Part shown: in pieces, positions 11,334 through 23,414 of the stretch
How the letters are laid out: every line of letters starts with the position of its first letter
Numbering within the stretch: position 1 is the stretch's first letter
Assembly (NCBI GenBank): GCA_030407005.1
Contig: JAUDYN010000003.1
Coordinates: forward strand, 2,666,001 to 2,730,000
Direction of reading: 5' to 3'
From: Desarmillaria ectypa
Lineage: Eukaryota; Basidiomycota; Agaricomycetes; Agaricales; Physalacriaceae
Length of the DNA: 64,000 bases
The notes under the pieces: model-generated
Seen by the model: only the letters and a program-made list of their open reading frames with translations
Told to the model about the DNA's origin: nothing
Database searches by the model: none
Position numbers and translations under genes: made by a program

Positions 11334-11723
11334 TGGTGCGGATTCTGTGGGCATTTACCTCAAGGTGCATCGCTGCATCTACGGCTGAGAATATTCCTAG
11401 TCGTCGTCGTCCTTTTTTCCCCCGTAGTGTATTACTCCTCAAAGTACACATGATATAGACACTTTATACACCCTTTACTGCCTATTTGGCATCGTGTTCG
11501 ACATGCGTCTGATCCATCTAATCGCCTCGCCCTTTACTCCATCCGCGAGGTTCTATTACCCTTGCACACGTGTAAATCGCAAGGTTTAGGTATGTCTACT
11601 TATATACTGACCCTTTGTCCCTCTCTTCAGCATTACTGTCGCACCTGTCTGTGAGCCAACTTCATTCACTGTTTGTTTTACGCCGCTCCCTTTCTTTCGC
11701 TCCGGTCACCGAACATTGCGTTC
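11334..11723. other. Tandem intergenic interval
   Basis: 3' region of mL43 and 5' region of the next plus-strand gene. No open frame, RNA gene or repeat recognised. Confidence 0.5.
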
Positions 11724-13601
11724 ATGTTCAAGGTGTGGGGTATCCAGCTATGTGGCTGTCGATGTGTCTCACTGACCCATACCATTAAATAGGACAACAA
11801 CTCGCGAAGTTCCATTACCAGCGACGAAATTAGATGGCTTGCTGCCTGTTCTACTTTTACCCAAGATGCTTTGCCCAGTCCCACCTCCCCAATGCCTATC
11901 GTAAGGATACCTCTTTGTCCTCTTTCCGTTATTAAAGGTGTCAGCCATGCAAGCGGTCCCGTTCACCGCCACCGGCTCCCGTCGGCATCAATGATTCCCT
12001 TACCCTGCTGAGAGCAAGGGGTATGCCGCGTCGTAATTATCAGAGATCGACCAAGTGCAGCAGAGCCAAAGCGATCCCGAAGCTCAGCGAAGATGCTTAT
12101 CAAGAGGCAGATCCAGACTGTTCTGGTCTCGAATATGCGGTTGTAAGTTCGGAATCCATCAAAATGCACAGTTTGACATATCTGTGGACAGGCGCCACCA
12201 ACTCTCTCTCCACCTCTTGCGGCTGTCTCTTCATCTTCTCCATTCCTCAAGACCGGTTCTCCCGCATTTTCGCGAACGAAGGTGCCAAGAAACGGACGTA
12301 CGACTCGTGCTCTTCTCCTTGCTAACAAACCGATCGAAGTTGACTTATTTCCAAATGTCATTTCAACGCCTCCACGGAGGCAGGCATCGAAACATCGAGA
12401 ATGGATATACCGTAGCCCAAAGTCTTCATCTGATTCTCCGAAATTTCAATCGCGTGTTAACGTTAACCCTCGACCGCGTTCGCCTCTTCCATCTCCTACA
12501 TCCGGACGTCTCGGACCTTGCCTAGAACACAGGCTCCCTTCCGGCTGTCATTCAAATTATCAAGCTACCAACAGGGACACTAGATTTTCGCCTCCCTCCC
12601 CGCCTTCCTCTTTCTGGTCTCCGCACCACTTACGTTCTCGTATATCTGAGGACGACGCGCTTGTGACCGGCAACAACGGCTACCCCCAGTGTGACAACTC
12701 TGACTCCCGTCCATCATCCCCGCTTTCATCCAAATTATCCTCTGGGTCTCATCACTCTACCGCAACAGAGCCGTTGCAAAGCCGGTCAGCGTCCTCGTCA
12801 ACGATATCTACATCATCTTCCTCACGCCCACCCACGCCCATAACTCCCTCGTATTTATATTCTTCATCACCCATGGATATGATGCAGAACCCATACCCTC
12901 CGAGATCCATCCTGACGACGAGTTCATCTTCCACGTCCACTAATAAATACTCGTCATCAGTCATGGTTTCGCGACCGCAGCAGGGTCGAAAACGGAGCGG
13001 AAGTAGCAACAAATCGGTCAAGTTTGTGGACATGCCTACTGTTCACTATGCTAGTATCTGTCATTCAGAATTAAATTGGGATTGGGCGACACCGGACGAG
13101 AACAGTGATGCGGATGAGACGGAATCGGAGACCGAGGAGGGAGGAGCATACTCGCCTATGCTGGGGAGGATTCTTGGGTTCGACCAGGAGGATGAAGATG
13201 CTGAAGGCACAGAGTATAAGTCTGTAACGGATCATGGGTGCCCCGAAGAAAGGAAAGACGAGACAGGGTCCCTCAAACGACTAGTCAGTCTGAAGCGCAG
13301 TTCATCGTCGGCGTCATCACGGTCCATCAAAGCCCGTCCTTCGATTTCTGGCCCTTTTGTGCTAGGATCACCGTCTTCGGTATCTACTATTCCTTCGCCG
13401 CCCACGACATTAACCAGGGCCGCATCGATTTCTCACTTGCGAAGCGCACCTTCGTATGAAAGCTTCCGGAGTGCCAGGAGCAGCGGCGGGAAGAGCGCTC
13501 TCAGTGCCAAGAGTCTGAGAAGCATATCAGGCAGCATAAAAAGTAGTGCGCGAGAGTTTCGCAATTGGTTCAAGGGCAGGAGAATGGCGGTCGTTTCATA
13601 G
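11724..13601 (+). CDS. Ser-rich orphan protein with conserved KSVKFVDMPTVHYAS segment
   Basis: I do not recognise a named family. Four exons give 574 residues: 11724-11732 (only MFK), 11793-11900, 11945-12142 and 12192-13601. The N-terminus continues DNNSRSSITSDEIRWLAAC, followed by long Ser/Pro-rich, presumably disordered stretches. The most structured-looking piece is KSVKFVDMPTVHYAS at about residues 355-370, followed by an acidic region (DADETESETEEGG), and the C-terminus is basic with KSSAREFRNWFKGRR. No signal peptide or membrane segment is visible. The short Lys/Val/Phe motif between disordered flanks suggests a docking or phospho-regulated segment; that is inference. All exon phases close, supporting that it is a real gene. 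Confidence 0.7.
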
Positions 13602-13842
13602 CCCGTACTTTCTTCCATGCGTCAGTGGATTTTGGGGCTGCCCCGTTATTTTTAAGATTTTAGAAGTATGAATGTACGGCTTATAATCAGTGAATGACAC
13701 GCTTGCTGTACTTTCCTCTCGCTTGATGCAAGGACCTGTGTTATGACAGCGCTGTATCATATATTATGGAGGAAATGGGATAGATGATTGTCCAACTGGT
13801 ATATATGAAGGGACAAAAGATACAGGAGAAATAAGGTCTCAC

Positions 13843-14631
13843 TCAGTCATCTTCGACATCGAGGTCACCCTCGACCCCAACACCTTCTCCCCTGTCATCA
13901 AACTGTATCTCCGTATCGACGTCGCCTTCAGCATCCCAGAACGACGTGTCCTCCTCGTTTGCTGGCTCAAACTCCTCATGGACAGTAGATGGATATGAAT
14001 TCATTTCCGTCATCGTGCTCGCCGAGGAGGATAACGAAGACTGAACGTTCACAAGGATTTCTTCCATGGATTCTCCTAATCGATCCTCGAGCTCTTCTAC
14101 AATCTTTGAGGAGGCATATTCAATACAGAAGCATCACATAGAGGATCTTGAGAACACACTACGTAGAGCTCCACGGGTAAAGTTGGCGCGAGATTCACCA
14201 CCTGCAATTTCTCTGCCTTTGTCAAGGCGTACTTATCGAGGTCTTTTACCAGTCGCATGATGCCTTGCTCCGTCTGGGACTTGGTGGTTTGATACTCTGC
14301 AGATAGGTATTGGATTGCCTGAAGATACAGTTAGAGATACCGCAGGGGAAAAGGCTGTCCAAGGCGCACCTCAACCTCAATTGTCCGCAGATTGTGAATG
14401 ACTTCGACATTGCTTGGGTGTTTCTCCCCTGGTACGATCGAAGAAATAACACCAGCAGCTTCTTCCTCTTTTTTGATTCGCAAGGCAGTTTTCGTGCGAG
14501 CGAGGTGGTCGCTCTCGAGTTCGCGTAATAAAGATAGTACTTCAAAGTTTGACAATAGTGCCGACCGCGCGTTTACCACCTAACTTGAGTGCTGTGAGCA
14601 ATCCTTTCAAAGAACTCTATCATACCTCCAT
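13843..14631 (-). CDS. RNA polymerase III subunit RPC9 / Rpc17 (CRCP family)
   Basis: Rpb4-like subunit that pairs with RPC8/Rpc25 to form the stalk of RNA polymerase III. Four exons: 14631-14626 (6 nt, just ATG GAG), 14579-14370, 14318-14163 and 14103-13843, 210 residues. Diagnostic segments: VVNARSALLSNFEVLSLLRE at the N-terminus, VIHNLRTIEVE, and the HRDC-like part LTKAEKLQVVNLAPTLPVE followed by IVEELEDRLGESMEEIL. After that comes a long acidic tail (about 60 residues) that is an extension over the core. The first intron splits off only two codons. Same strand as the orphan gene to its right. Confidence 0.9.
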
Positions 14632-15012
14632 GAAGAAATGAAAGACGGCAGTGATCGTAGTTGGCCAGTAGCCCGCCCGCTCCAGTAGACCGCTACGTGA
14701 CTGCTGTGACTCAGACCTCAGGCAAACGACAAATGAAGAAAATGTATGACATTGAGATGCAACGCCAAAAGCACCAGATCACATACAACCTTACACATGT
14801 AACAGTAACCAATGATAATAGGAAGTAAGTAAATGCAAAGTCGATTGAATGGAAGAAGAATAAAAGCACTGCAAATGAAACTAAGCTTAATGAACGGAAC
14901 GTAATCAATGTATTTCACGAAAGAATGTGTATATAATGCTGCATAAGTAACGAGAAAGAACAGTCTGAGTGAATAAGTTAGAGGTGTCAGGAGGCAAATG
15001 GATTATGCAATG
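14632..15012. other. Tandem intergenic interval (minus-strand genes)
   Basis: AT-rich 3' region of the right-hand orphan and promoter side of RPC9. Nothing further recognised. Confidence 0.5.
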
Positions 15013-16967
15013 TTATCTCCCTGCAAGGCTGGCGTTCTTATGGACCCGAATGGCGTTCTTCTTTAGTCGCGACGATGGAGAAGACACCATCTCTGATAGA
15101 GGCATAGGCAAGGGGTCGACATAGAACGGTACATTCGAACCATAATACTCCGGATCCTCATTCGAAGGCGCTGTACGCCGGCTAGGATAGAGATAATCAT
15201 ATTGGCCAGACGAAAGGTCTAGAGACGCCCGATTATATTCAAAAAGGTCGCCGCCTTCTAGACGACCAAGTCTGACACGAGGCCGTCGATAGATAGTGGC
15301 ATCGTCGTCGGCATAAATGGACGTCTGAGTAATGGGAACGAGGTCGGACAATCGTTGTGAAGAAGGCTCGATAACTGGTTGTGCCGTCAAACGGCGCTCG
15401 TGTGTTCGAAGGCGGTGGAAGTGATTACGCTCGATTTCCTCTTCCTCATCATAAGGAATCTCGTTACCATCCGCGTCAAGGCGTGCTTGAAAGCAAGTTA
15501 GTGCTTTGATCGAGATAGTAAAGTGAGTGGCTCACCCCAATGACGCCGATGAGTTGTAGATTCTGGCGGGGGAGACATTGTCATCCTTGGACCAGTGATT
15601 GTACCATCCCTGGGTCGGCGAGTATGAATCCGACTCTGTGCTGATTGATCTTGCTGAAGCCGATCTCTCGTGGGCATCAACCAGGCCATGGCATCATCGG
15701 ACCAATCAACCTGAACATTGTGTACATGTTCTTGTCCTTCTGAATTGAGTCGTCGACTAATGTAGTACCCTCTCCGGTCCTGGTCCTCCGTCGTACTCCC
15801 ATCTCGATCCAACGCACTACGGGACTGGAAGTTGGGATCTGACGGTTGGACATAACTTAAGGGCTCGTCAAATAGAAGGGGCGGATGCGAAAGAATGGAA
15901 GATGTCGGAGTCGGCAGGTTTTGGATGGAGAAGTTTGATAGCAACGATAATCTGTCTGAGGAGGGAGACACTGGCGACTGTACAGATGTTGGTCGTGAAT
16001 ATCTAAACCTGCGAGAGCCATAAGATGTTCTCGGAGTAGGATTGGATGCATTCTGGCTTCCATTTCTTGCGTTAGGTGAGTCCAAGCTCCGAGTAGGCCG
16101 GTCGCCATTTGTCCGACGGATATTTTCAAGTAGCAAGTCTACTCTGGCCGATACACCCGGATCAGAACGACGCTGACGCACAATTGAACGTAAATGTTCA
16201 AAATCACGCTCGGCAGAAAGAGGTAACGTCAAAAGCTCATCCGACGCTGACATCGCAACGGGTGAATCGGTATAGTTGTTTGAACTTGCCGCTTCAAGAG
16301 TTGCAACACGACGGCCAGTGGTTGTACTAGGGTCATCGCTGAGTTCTCGACGACGTAGCAGGCCTGACTCAAGCAATGATCTTCGTGGCAAACGAGGGGG
16401 GCTGATAGGTGAATTCAGGATGAGGGGAGGAGGTGCTGGTGCCAGGGGTGGGGTTGTACTTTCTGAAATGGAGCCCAGTGGCGCGAGGGGAAGACGGCTG
16501 TAACGGGAAGGTACGTCTGATATGTCATTTTCGCGAACTAAATTGAAATATAGACTTGACCGCGCTGGATCAGACTGTCGTTCAAGGTCCCGTCCCTCCA
16601 TCGCAGGCAAGGCGCCTCGAAGTCTGTCGACTTCAAAGGGCTCGTCCGAGGATTCACCCGAATCATCGAACATGGAGCCTGTAAGCATGATGGCGTCGTG
16701 TCTGGGCCTCAGTTCAGAGTCGCCTTCGACTCTGTTATCCCAATCGCGAGTGGGAATGGCGTCCGACAACTCCAGTAGGCTTCGCCTCACTTGTCGGATT
16801 CGACGGTATGCTGCCTGTAGTGCCGTAGATGCGTGCTGAAGGTTCGTCTGCGTTTGATAATGATCTGACGCTCGAGACGTGGTCGCTGGAGGTTGCGCCA
16901 CTAACTCTGGCTCGACGTTGGACTGTGTTGCTGACGATGCTGGTGAGGGGTATGTGTTTGCACTCAT
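15013..16967 (-). CDS. Ser/Arg/Pro-rich orphan protein
   Basis: No recognised family. Two exons (16967-15536 and 15485-15013) encode 634 residues. The N-terminal third has one helix-prone stretch, HASTALQAAYRRIRQVRRSL, that could be a short coiled coil; the rest is dominated by Ser, Pro, Arg and Asp and looks disordered. The final exon contains DEEEEIERNHFHRLRTHERR and ends in a basic segment. No signal peptide, transmembrane segment or enzymatic motif is visible. Codon phases close at the single intron and the frame is open for 1.4 kb, so the gene is probably real. Divergent from FPG1. Confidence 0.65.
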
Positions 16968-17594
16968 ATCTAGTGCCCAGGAAATACCTCAGTCGATGCA
17001 AACAAAGTGAAAAAGAATGACAGAAGGATTAGACGCACCTTGTACACACCGGACTCGTACTCCAAAAGCGCTCGCAACTCCCTGACAGCGCTAGACGACC
17101 TCGCAATACTTGAATATCACTGCAGCAGAGTTATCTGCTGAGAACGTCTGGGTCTATCCTATGCAGAGGAACAATAAATGGAGAGGCAAAGGGAAAAGCA
17201 ACCTGGGAAAGCAATCAAAACCGTAACTAGCTGGCGGAGATCCTCAAGTCCGAGGTCCGCTTCATTGGGCCCGAAGTGGCTGTCCAGGAAGCAAGGGCCA
17301 TTAATATTAATATTATCGCAGGACAGCAACTACTTATTTAACAGGACGTCGATCATGGACATTGACATTGGTAGCTATAATCGCGATAAATCATCCCTAT
17401 GGTATGTGTATTTTATCGACGGAGAGGGAAGGATCCAGCTAGGCTTCTCTGTGAAAAAAATAGATACTAGAACCACAAGTGCAATCATAAATGTAAGAGA
17501 TTCAGTATTTTTCAATTTACGACGGTACCGTGCTACCGATTCAGACGCGTCGACCGTCGACGGCCAACTCCGAAGCTGACTCCGCCCCAGACGC
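16968..17594. other. Divergent promoter interval (orphan / FPG1)
   Basis: About 630 bp between divergent starts. A plus-strand open frame at 17178-17579 has no domain and no link to FPG1. An AT-rich run near 17299-17320 is the only compositional feature seen. Confidence 0.5.
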
Positions 17595-19243
17595 ATGCCA
17601 GAACTTCCAGGTGCGTAGCGGGTTTTCTTCCACACCTGTATTACATTGTCAGTCAAAATTAGAAGTAGAAAGAGCATCCAAGCTCATCAGGACTGTTGGT
17701 CTGGGCAAGAAAATAGCCCGGGTCGAGTCATTTGAGGATACCATCGTGTACTCCGGCACTACTCACACAGAATTTGTGAGTTCTGCTATGTGGTTGTGGT
17801 CACCGTCCAACTGATGTTGAAAATGATACCAAGGCTCATGAATTGACAGGAAGAACGATAGATAATGTAGGACGTTACGGTACCTTTCATATCTCTCCCT
17901 TCCGCAGTTGTGCGATACTCAGCAGTAAATCTACTAGGGAAAGTTTTCTATCTCGAATTGAGTGGTGCCGGTCGAATGCCCGTCATGCATTTTGGCATGA
18001 CAGGAATGCTGCAGGCAGGTCAAGGCTTTGTGCACCTATAGACGTACTTGCTGATTTTGGCGCCGTCTACTCGCAAGGTCAAGGGACAAATGGCAACATA
18101 TTACAGAGAGACACCAAGGATGGCCTCGACAGACTGGCCTCCCCGTTTTGTCAAAGTTCGCACAGTTTCAATATTCTCGGCCACGGTTCCGTTCTGTTCT
18201 CATCACTCATATAGTTCATACTACACCTAGAAACCATGTCTGACGCTGGTCCGACAGAAATCATAGAGCTAGCTTTCCTAGATGCTCGTAGGTTGGGTCG
18301 AATACGTCTATGTTCCTCGCCAACAAAAGAACTGCCAATCTCTGAGCTGGGATTCGATCCAATTCTGTCAATGCCATCCCTGGAGGAGTTCCTCAGACTC
18401 GTTGTAAAACGATCTTGTCCAATCAAAGCGCTGCTTCTGGACCAATCCTTCAGTGCTGGCGTTGGTAACTGGGTAGCTGGTAAGTACAGACAGCTGCAGC
18501 GCTGATATACGAATGATGCAGCTTCACCCAGATGAGATACTTTATCATGCTCACATTCACCCGGAGCAGAGGTGCAACACGTTGACAGAGGAGCAAGTAA
18601 TGACACTGCGTGAAAAGATGGTCTATGTTTGTGAAACAGCAATTGAAACGAACGCAGATGACACAAAATTTCCTGACAATTGGCTTTTTAAACATCGTTG
18701 GGTGGGCCGACATCCCATGCATCATCACAAGCCGATATTGACAGTTAGTTCGTGTCACAGGGCAAAGGCAAAAAGGTTGCGAATAAGTTGGCACTGGTAC
18801 ACCTACAATTCGTACGCCACCTGTGTAGTCATGCTCACCAACTTCAAAAAGCCGTCTGGTGAACCTGCCACAATCAAATGGATAACGGTAGGTGGACGCA
18901 CTTCCGCATTCGTGCTTGAACTTCAGAGTGCTCCTTCTGGACCCGCGACAAGTAGGAAGAGGGCCCAAAGACGGGAAAAGGTACGTGCATACTATTGTGC
19001 CACTGGTAATGCGTTCACTTTTTCATCTATCCAGAAAACGAAGGTGGAGGACGACAGCGACTTGCCCCCCTTAACGGAATCTGAGTCTGAAGAGCCTCCT
19101 ACGAAACGTTTGGTATGCCATGTTTGTTGTAACGGGGAATGATGCTAACACCTCCTTAGACCCGATCTCGTAGCCAGAAAGCCGACGCTCCTTCACCGCG
19201 AAAAGGGAATCTTTCGACAGCATCGAAGAAGCGTGAGAAATAG
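17595..19243 (+). CDS. FPG1: Formamidopyrimidine-DNA glycosylase (Fpg/MutM), plant/fungal type
   Basis: Bifunctional base-excision glycosylase/AP lyase for oxidised purines. Eleven exons: 17595-17610, 17663-17775, 17834-17879, 17938-18014, 18078-18155, 18215-18479, 18532-18701, 18761-18796, 18852-18980, 19035-19112, 19160-19243; 363 residues. It starts MPELPEVERASKLI, exposing the catalytic Pro and Glu after Met removal. The conserved Lys lies in GRYGKVFYLEL, then MHFGMTGMLQ; the H2TH part includes LLLDQSFSAGVGNWVADEIL. The bacterial Cys4 zinc finger is absent; instead ITVGGRTSAFV supplies the 'zincless' loop of plant and fungal enzymes. A basic, low-complexity tail of about 90 residues with acidic patches follows. 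Intron 4 appears to have a GC donor. It converges on UTP5 with about 20 bp between stop codons. Confidence 0.95.
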
Positions 19244-19264
19244 CTAAAGTAGATACACACATAA

Positions 19265-21712
19265 CTATTCACTGTCTGATTCCTCGTCGCTATATTCCTC
19301 TGCCTCATCATCGATGAATCCATTAGCTACGGGCCCATCATCGCCCTCGTCCTCATCCCCATCCTCATCTTCCTCACTATCTTCAGTTCTCCCCTCCTCT
19401 TCCGATTCATCACTACTGCCCCCCAACTCCACATCCTCGATACTACCAGCGTCATCACTGCTGTCAACTTCGATTTCTACATCCATCTCCTCTTCTTCGT
19501 CTTCGCTTTCACCCTCAACATATCTTTTAACATTCTTGTCCTTGACTGCTTTCTTCTTCGGGATAAGAGGTGTGGGCGCTGCAGATGAACGCATCTCGAT
19601 CTGAGATAGGACCATGTCTAGTCGCCCACTTAGGGACAGCAAGCTCTCCTGCAGTGCTATCCGAGCAGTGAGTGTAGCATGAAGACCAGAAAGCCGTGCC
19701 ACAAGATCAGGCATCTAAAAGAATAGGTTAGGGCGGCCACAATATAGACGATTCAATTGAGATAACCTACGGTCATCAAATGTCCGCTATGCAGGGCCAG
19801 CACCGTTTTCACCCACGCAATCAGAGTTGTACCACGTTGGGAGCTTGCGCCACCTCCGCCGCCCTTCATGTTGCTCGCCCTTGCACCTCTCCCTAATCGT
19901 TCCATGCAGGCCGTTAACAACGGAACAGCCAACTGAGGCGGTAGAGCCTTCACTGTATTCCGTATCAAGACAGGATCAGAATGTGCCAGACATGTCTCTA
20001 TAAGCTTTGAATCTGATGAGTGTAAAGCTTGGAGTAACGTCCGCGTTAAGGAAGCAGCTGGGACAACGGATATATCATTTTGTACCTTTTTCCCTGAGAG
20101 TTTACGGTGCTTGGAAGAAGAGGCTTCTTCATCGTCACTACCCTCAGGTCGGACGTTGGCACCGGAGAGCGCTGTTAATCGTTGACCGAGACTGAGCTCA
20201 GCAAGATCAACATCCAGTTCGCCTTCGGGATGCTCAAGGGCCAAGTCATCCAGATCCGAATCATGCCCAAGTCCAACTCCAGAGCCAACCGCCACTGAAG
20301 ACGACTCATTGTATCGCCTGCTTGGTTCCATCTATGAGGTATGGGAATCAGGGTATATAATACGGTATACAAGAGTTGCTAACCATAGCTATTTCAGTGA
20401 CAAGGCTGGCGGAGACGTCGCCAATTGAAACATCTTTGATAAATGTGCCCGACTCATCCAAATATGACTGCATGTAAAGAGTAAAATGTCAAGTATGGAT
20501 GGGAGAAAATTGGAGACTTACGACAAGGTCGAATATTGGTCGCACACCGCCCACAACTCTTGCTATACGAATTTGACCGGGATGTCCTTGAACAAAGGAT
20601 GCCGCCAAAAGCTGGGCACCGGATGAATTTTTCGCGGAGGGTACTGCGAGCGTGGAGCGCGGTAGTAGTGTTGACACATTGTGAGAAGAGTTGGTAGGCA
20701 GCGACAATTCCGTCGGGATGGGGAAAATAGATATTCTCCCAGACGCGGCAAGCGTCAAGAGAACCTGACTGGGAGAAGCAACGGCGTGAAGAAGAGAAAT
20801 AGCTCTGACATCAGAGTCGAGTTGTAATGAAGCAATGAGCTTTCCCTCTGTTGCTTCCTCCGCGGGTACGGCCCATACTGATACTACTCTGTCCGCTTCT
20901 GCCATAGAAATGAAACGGTCCAATCGCGTCTGAGAAGCATCCCATTGTATAGTTTTGACGGCTGAAGCATGCCCTGAGAAGGATGCCAGTTGATTGGGCC
21001 TTTGTGAGTCGGCGCCATCAAAAGATAACAGTCGAAGGGAGTAATTTGCAACGAGGATATGGTGGCCATCTTCCTCACTGGACGGTCGGAGAGCCATAGC
21101 TGAGTAGGGTGCTCGGTCGTCGGATTTCCATGAACCGAGCACACCATCACTTTGTATGTCCCATTTCCGTACAAAGCCGTCGACACTCGAAGTCCATATG
21201 TTAGAAACATTGTCCGCATTCTTGACGACAATCGTTGATAATATGGCAACTGTACTTTGAGAATCGGAGAGGGTTCGTATAACCCGGCCGTGGATGGGAG
21301 AGAAGAGAGCCAAGGTACCGTCAGAGAGACCCAGGATGACCACTTCCACCATCTTTACCTGTGCCGTATCCACGCCTTTCTTCCGTTTCTTTTTGCTGGG
21401 TGGTTGGTCCGCACCGTGTGGCTTGTCTGTGTCGGACAATTGCAGCTGTGCCCATACCAGTGCAGTAGCCTTGGTTGCCTCGAAAAGATGCTCTGCAACG
21501 GACTGGCTTGTAGCAGTATCATAAACGCGTAAACGATGCTTGTCAACAGCCATTGAGAGATAGGCGAAAAGATTTCCATTGGGAGAGAAGGCGGGAAAAG
21601 CGGTAGTGGTGGCAGCATCCTGCACCGCAGGTTGAGAAATGGCAGAGTTGGCGGTTGGACGACCGCGAGGCGGTTTCGACTTGGTCTTTTTCGATTTTTC
21701 TGGAGACGCCAT
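19265..21712 (-). CDS. UTP5: UTP5 / WDR43, small-subunit processome t-UTP protein
   Basis: Nucleolar t-UTP (UTP-A) component needed for 18S pre-rRNA transcription and processing. Four exons: 21712-20522, 20467-20384, 20331-19771 and 19714-19265, 761 residues. The N-terminal part is a WD40 propeller: FSPNGNLFAYLS, ILGLSDGTLALFSPIHGRVI, NIWTSSVDGFVRKWDI and FSGHASAVKTIQWD. The C-terminal Utp12 domain runs SLTRTLLQALHSSDSKLIET to VKTVLALHSGHLMT..LVARLSGL. The last 70 residues are almost all Asp/Glu/Ser. An in-frame ATG at 21814 would add 34 residues; I prefer 21712 because the sequence after it (MASPEKSKKTKS) is a short basic lead into the propeller. Its promoter is shared with the divergent PHO85 gene. 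Confidence 0.92.
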
Positions 21713-21941
21713 GTAGAAGTTTGTCGAGCCGAGAATTTTTTTTGGCGTTGACCACGTGCTCGAGGCATCCTGATTTGGATAGTCGGATTCGAAACTGGAT
21801 GAGCTGTGATCCATCTGGCAGAGCTCTATCTGTTACCACCACCACTCTGGATCCTCTCCCTGTACTTTTAGCACACCTCGCTCTCCAGGTTTTTTATTCT
21901 TTTCTCTCTATCCCGCAGTAAATTTCTCTGGACAAGTTCCT

Positions 21942-23414
21942 ATGAATTACATTCAGGTATGTTACAGCTTCGCCACCAGCCGTGAGCTGACACTAAAGTT
22001 CCTTCTTGTAGCTTGAAAAACTAGGCGAGGAACTCCTGTACATCTCTCTGGTTTTGCCGCTGATACACACCACAGGAGAGGGCACTTATGCCACAGTATA
22101 CAAGGTATGACGCCGCCCCGCCCATTTTGGTCCCTACTACAGTCCTGCCCAGGGTCGATCGAGAACCACCAATGAGATTGTAGCACTCAAGGAAATCCAC
22201 CTCGATGCTGAAGAAGGAACCCCATCGACCGCCATCCGAGAAATCTCGCTCATGAAGGAGCTCAAACATGTCAACATCGTCCGCCTCCACGACGTTATAC
22301 ATACCGAGACGAAACTCGTTCTCATTTTCGAGTACTGCGAACAGGATTTGAAGAAGTACATGGATAAGAATGGTGATCGTGGCGCGCTTGACCCTAACAC
22401 CGTGCGGAGTTTCATGTACCAGCTTTTGAAGGGAACCGCGTTTTGTCACGAGAATCAGGTCCTTCATCGTGATCTTAAGCCTCAAAATCTCTTGATAAAT
22501 CGAAAAGGGGAGCTGAAGCTTGGCGATTTCGGATTGGCGCGGGCGTTTGGTGTTCCTGTTAATACGTTCTCAAACGAAGTGCGTCGTCCTTGGCTGCCTT
22601 AACAACTTCACTAAAGTTTGCAGGTTGTCACTCTCTGGTACAGAGCTCCAGATGTCCTCCTCGGCTCACGGACATATAGTACTTCCATCGATGTGTGGTC
22701 TTGCGGTTGCATCTTTGCCGAAATGATATCCGGTGTTCCTTTGTTTCGAGGTAGAGACAACCAGGATCAACTATTGCATATCATGCGGGTTATTGGCACA
22801 CCGTCAGAGCAGCAGATTAAGACCATATTTAAAGATGCAGTACGTCACATACTCTGGGTGCGGTGTCCTTGCTGATGCACACACTCAGCCCGATATTGCC
22901 AACAAACAATTTCCTCGGTATCCGAAGATGAATTTACAGCAAGTCATTCCCAAGGCATCGCCTCATGGTATGGTGCTTCACCGTCGTGCCTTATTATAAT
23001 ATTAACGTGTAACGTTCAGCCCTCGACCTCCTCGAGCGCCTCTTGAAGTTTGATCCGTCTGAACGCATATCAGCAGCGGAGGCGCTTTCCCATCCTTATT
23101 TCACTTCCACCGCAACGGCTTCTCCCTTCCCTATGGGTGCTCCTCCTGGCTCTATGCCACCACCCTCATTCAACTTCCCTCATCCTCACGGCCTCGCACC
23201 TCCCCAGCACCAACAGCAGCAAATGCAACAACAGATCTCCGCTCAGGCATACCAGAGGCAGGCGCAGAATATCCCCATCTTTGGTCAGCACAGTGCAACG
23301 GCAATACCTGTCCACGCACAGCAACAGGCACAGCATGCACAGAATCAAGTACCCTTGGCGCAGGGCGGGTTTGGTGCAATGCAATATCCTGCCCAGTATG
23401 GCCATGGGCGGTGA
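21942..23414 (+). CDS. PHO85: PHO85-type cyclin-dependent kinase (CDK5 group)
   Basis: Proline-directed Ser/Thr kinase that pairs with Pcl-type cyclins in phosphate, glycogen and polarity signalling. Exons: 21942-21956, 22012-22024, 22076-22104, 22153-22578, 22624-22839, 22889-22967, 23020-23414; 390 residues. Motifs: [30 protein letters not shown] (C-helix), [20 protein letters not shown], and the T-loop [20 protein letters not shown], which has Ser where cell-cycle CDKs carry the CAK-target Thr, as in Pho85/CDK5. [12 protein letters not shown] and [13 protein letters not shown] complete the fold. After the kinase comes a tail of about 90 residues rich in Pro, Gln and His. The second intron (22025-22075) needs a GC donor to restore the glycine loop. 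Confidence 0.95.

Noticed and set aside
17178..17579. 133-codon plus-strand frame before FPG1
   Set aside because: No link in frame to the MPELPEVE start and no domain; treated as promoter or leader sequence.
19314..19604. Ser-rich plus-strand frame
   Set aside because: Antisense of the Asp/Glu/Ser tail of UTP5.
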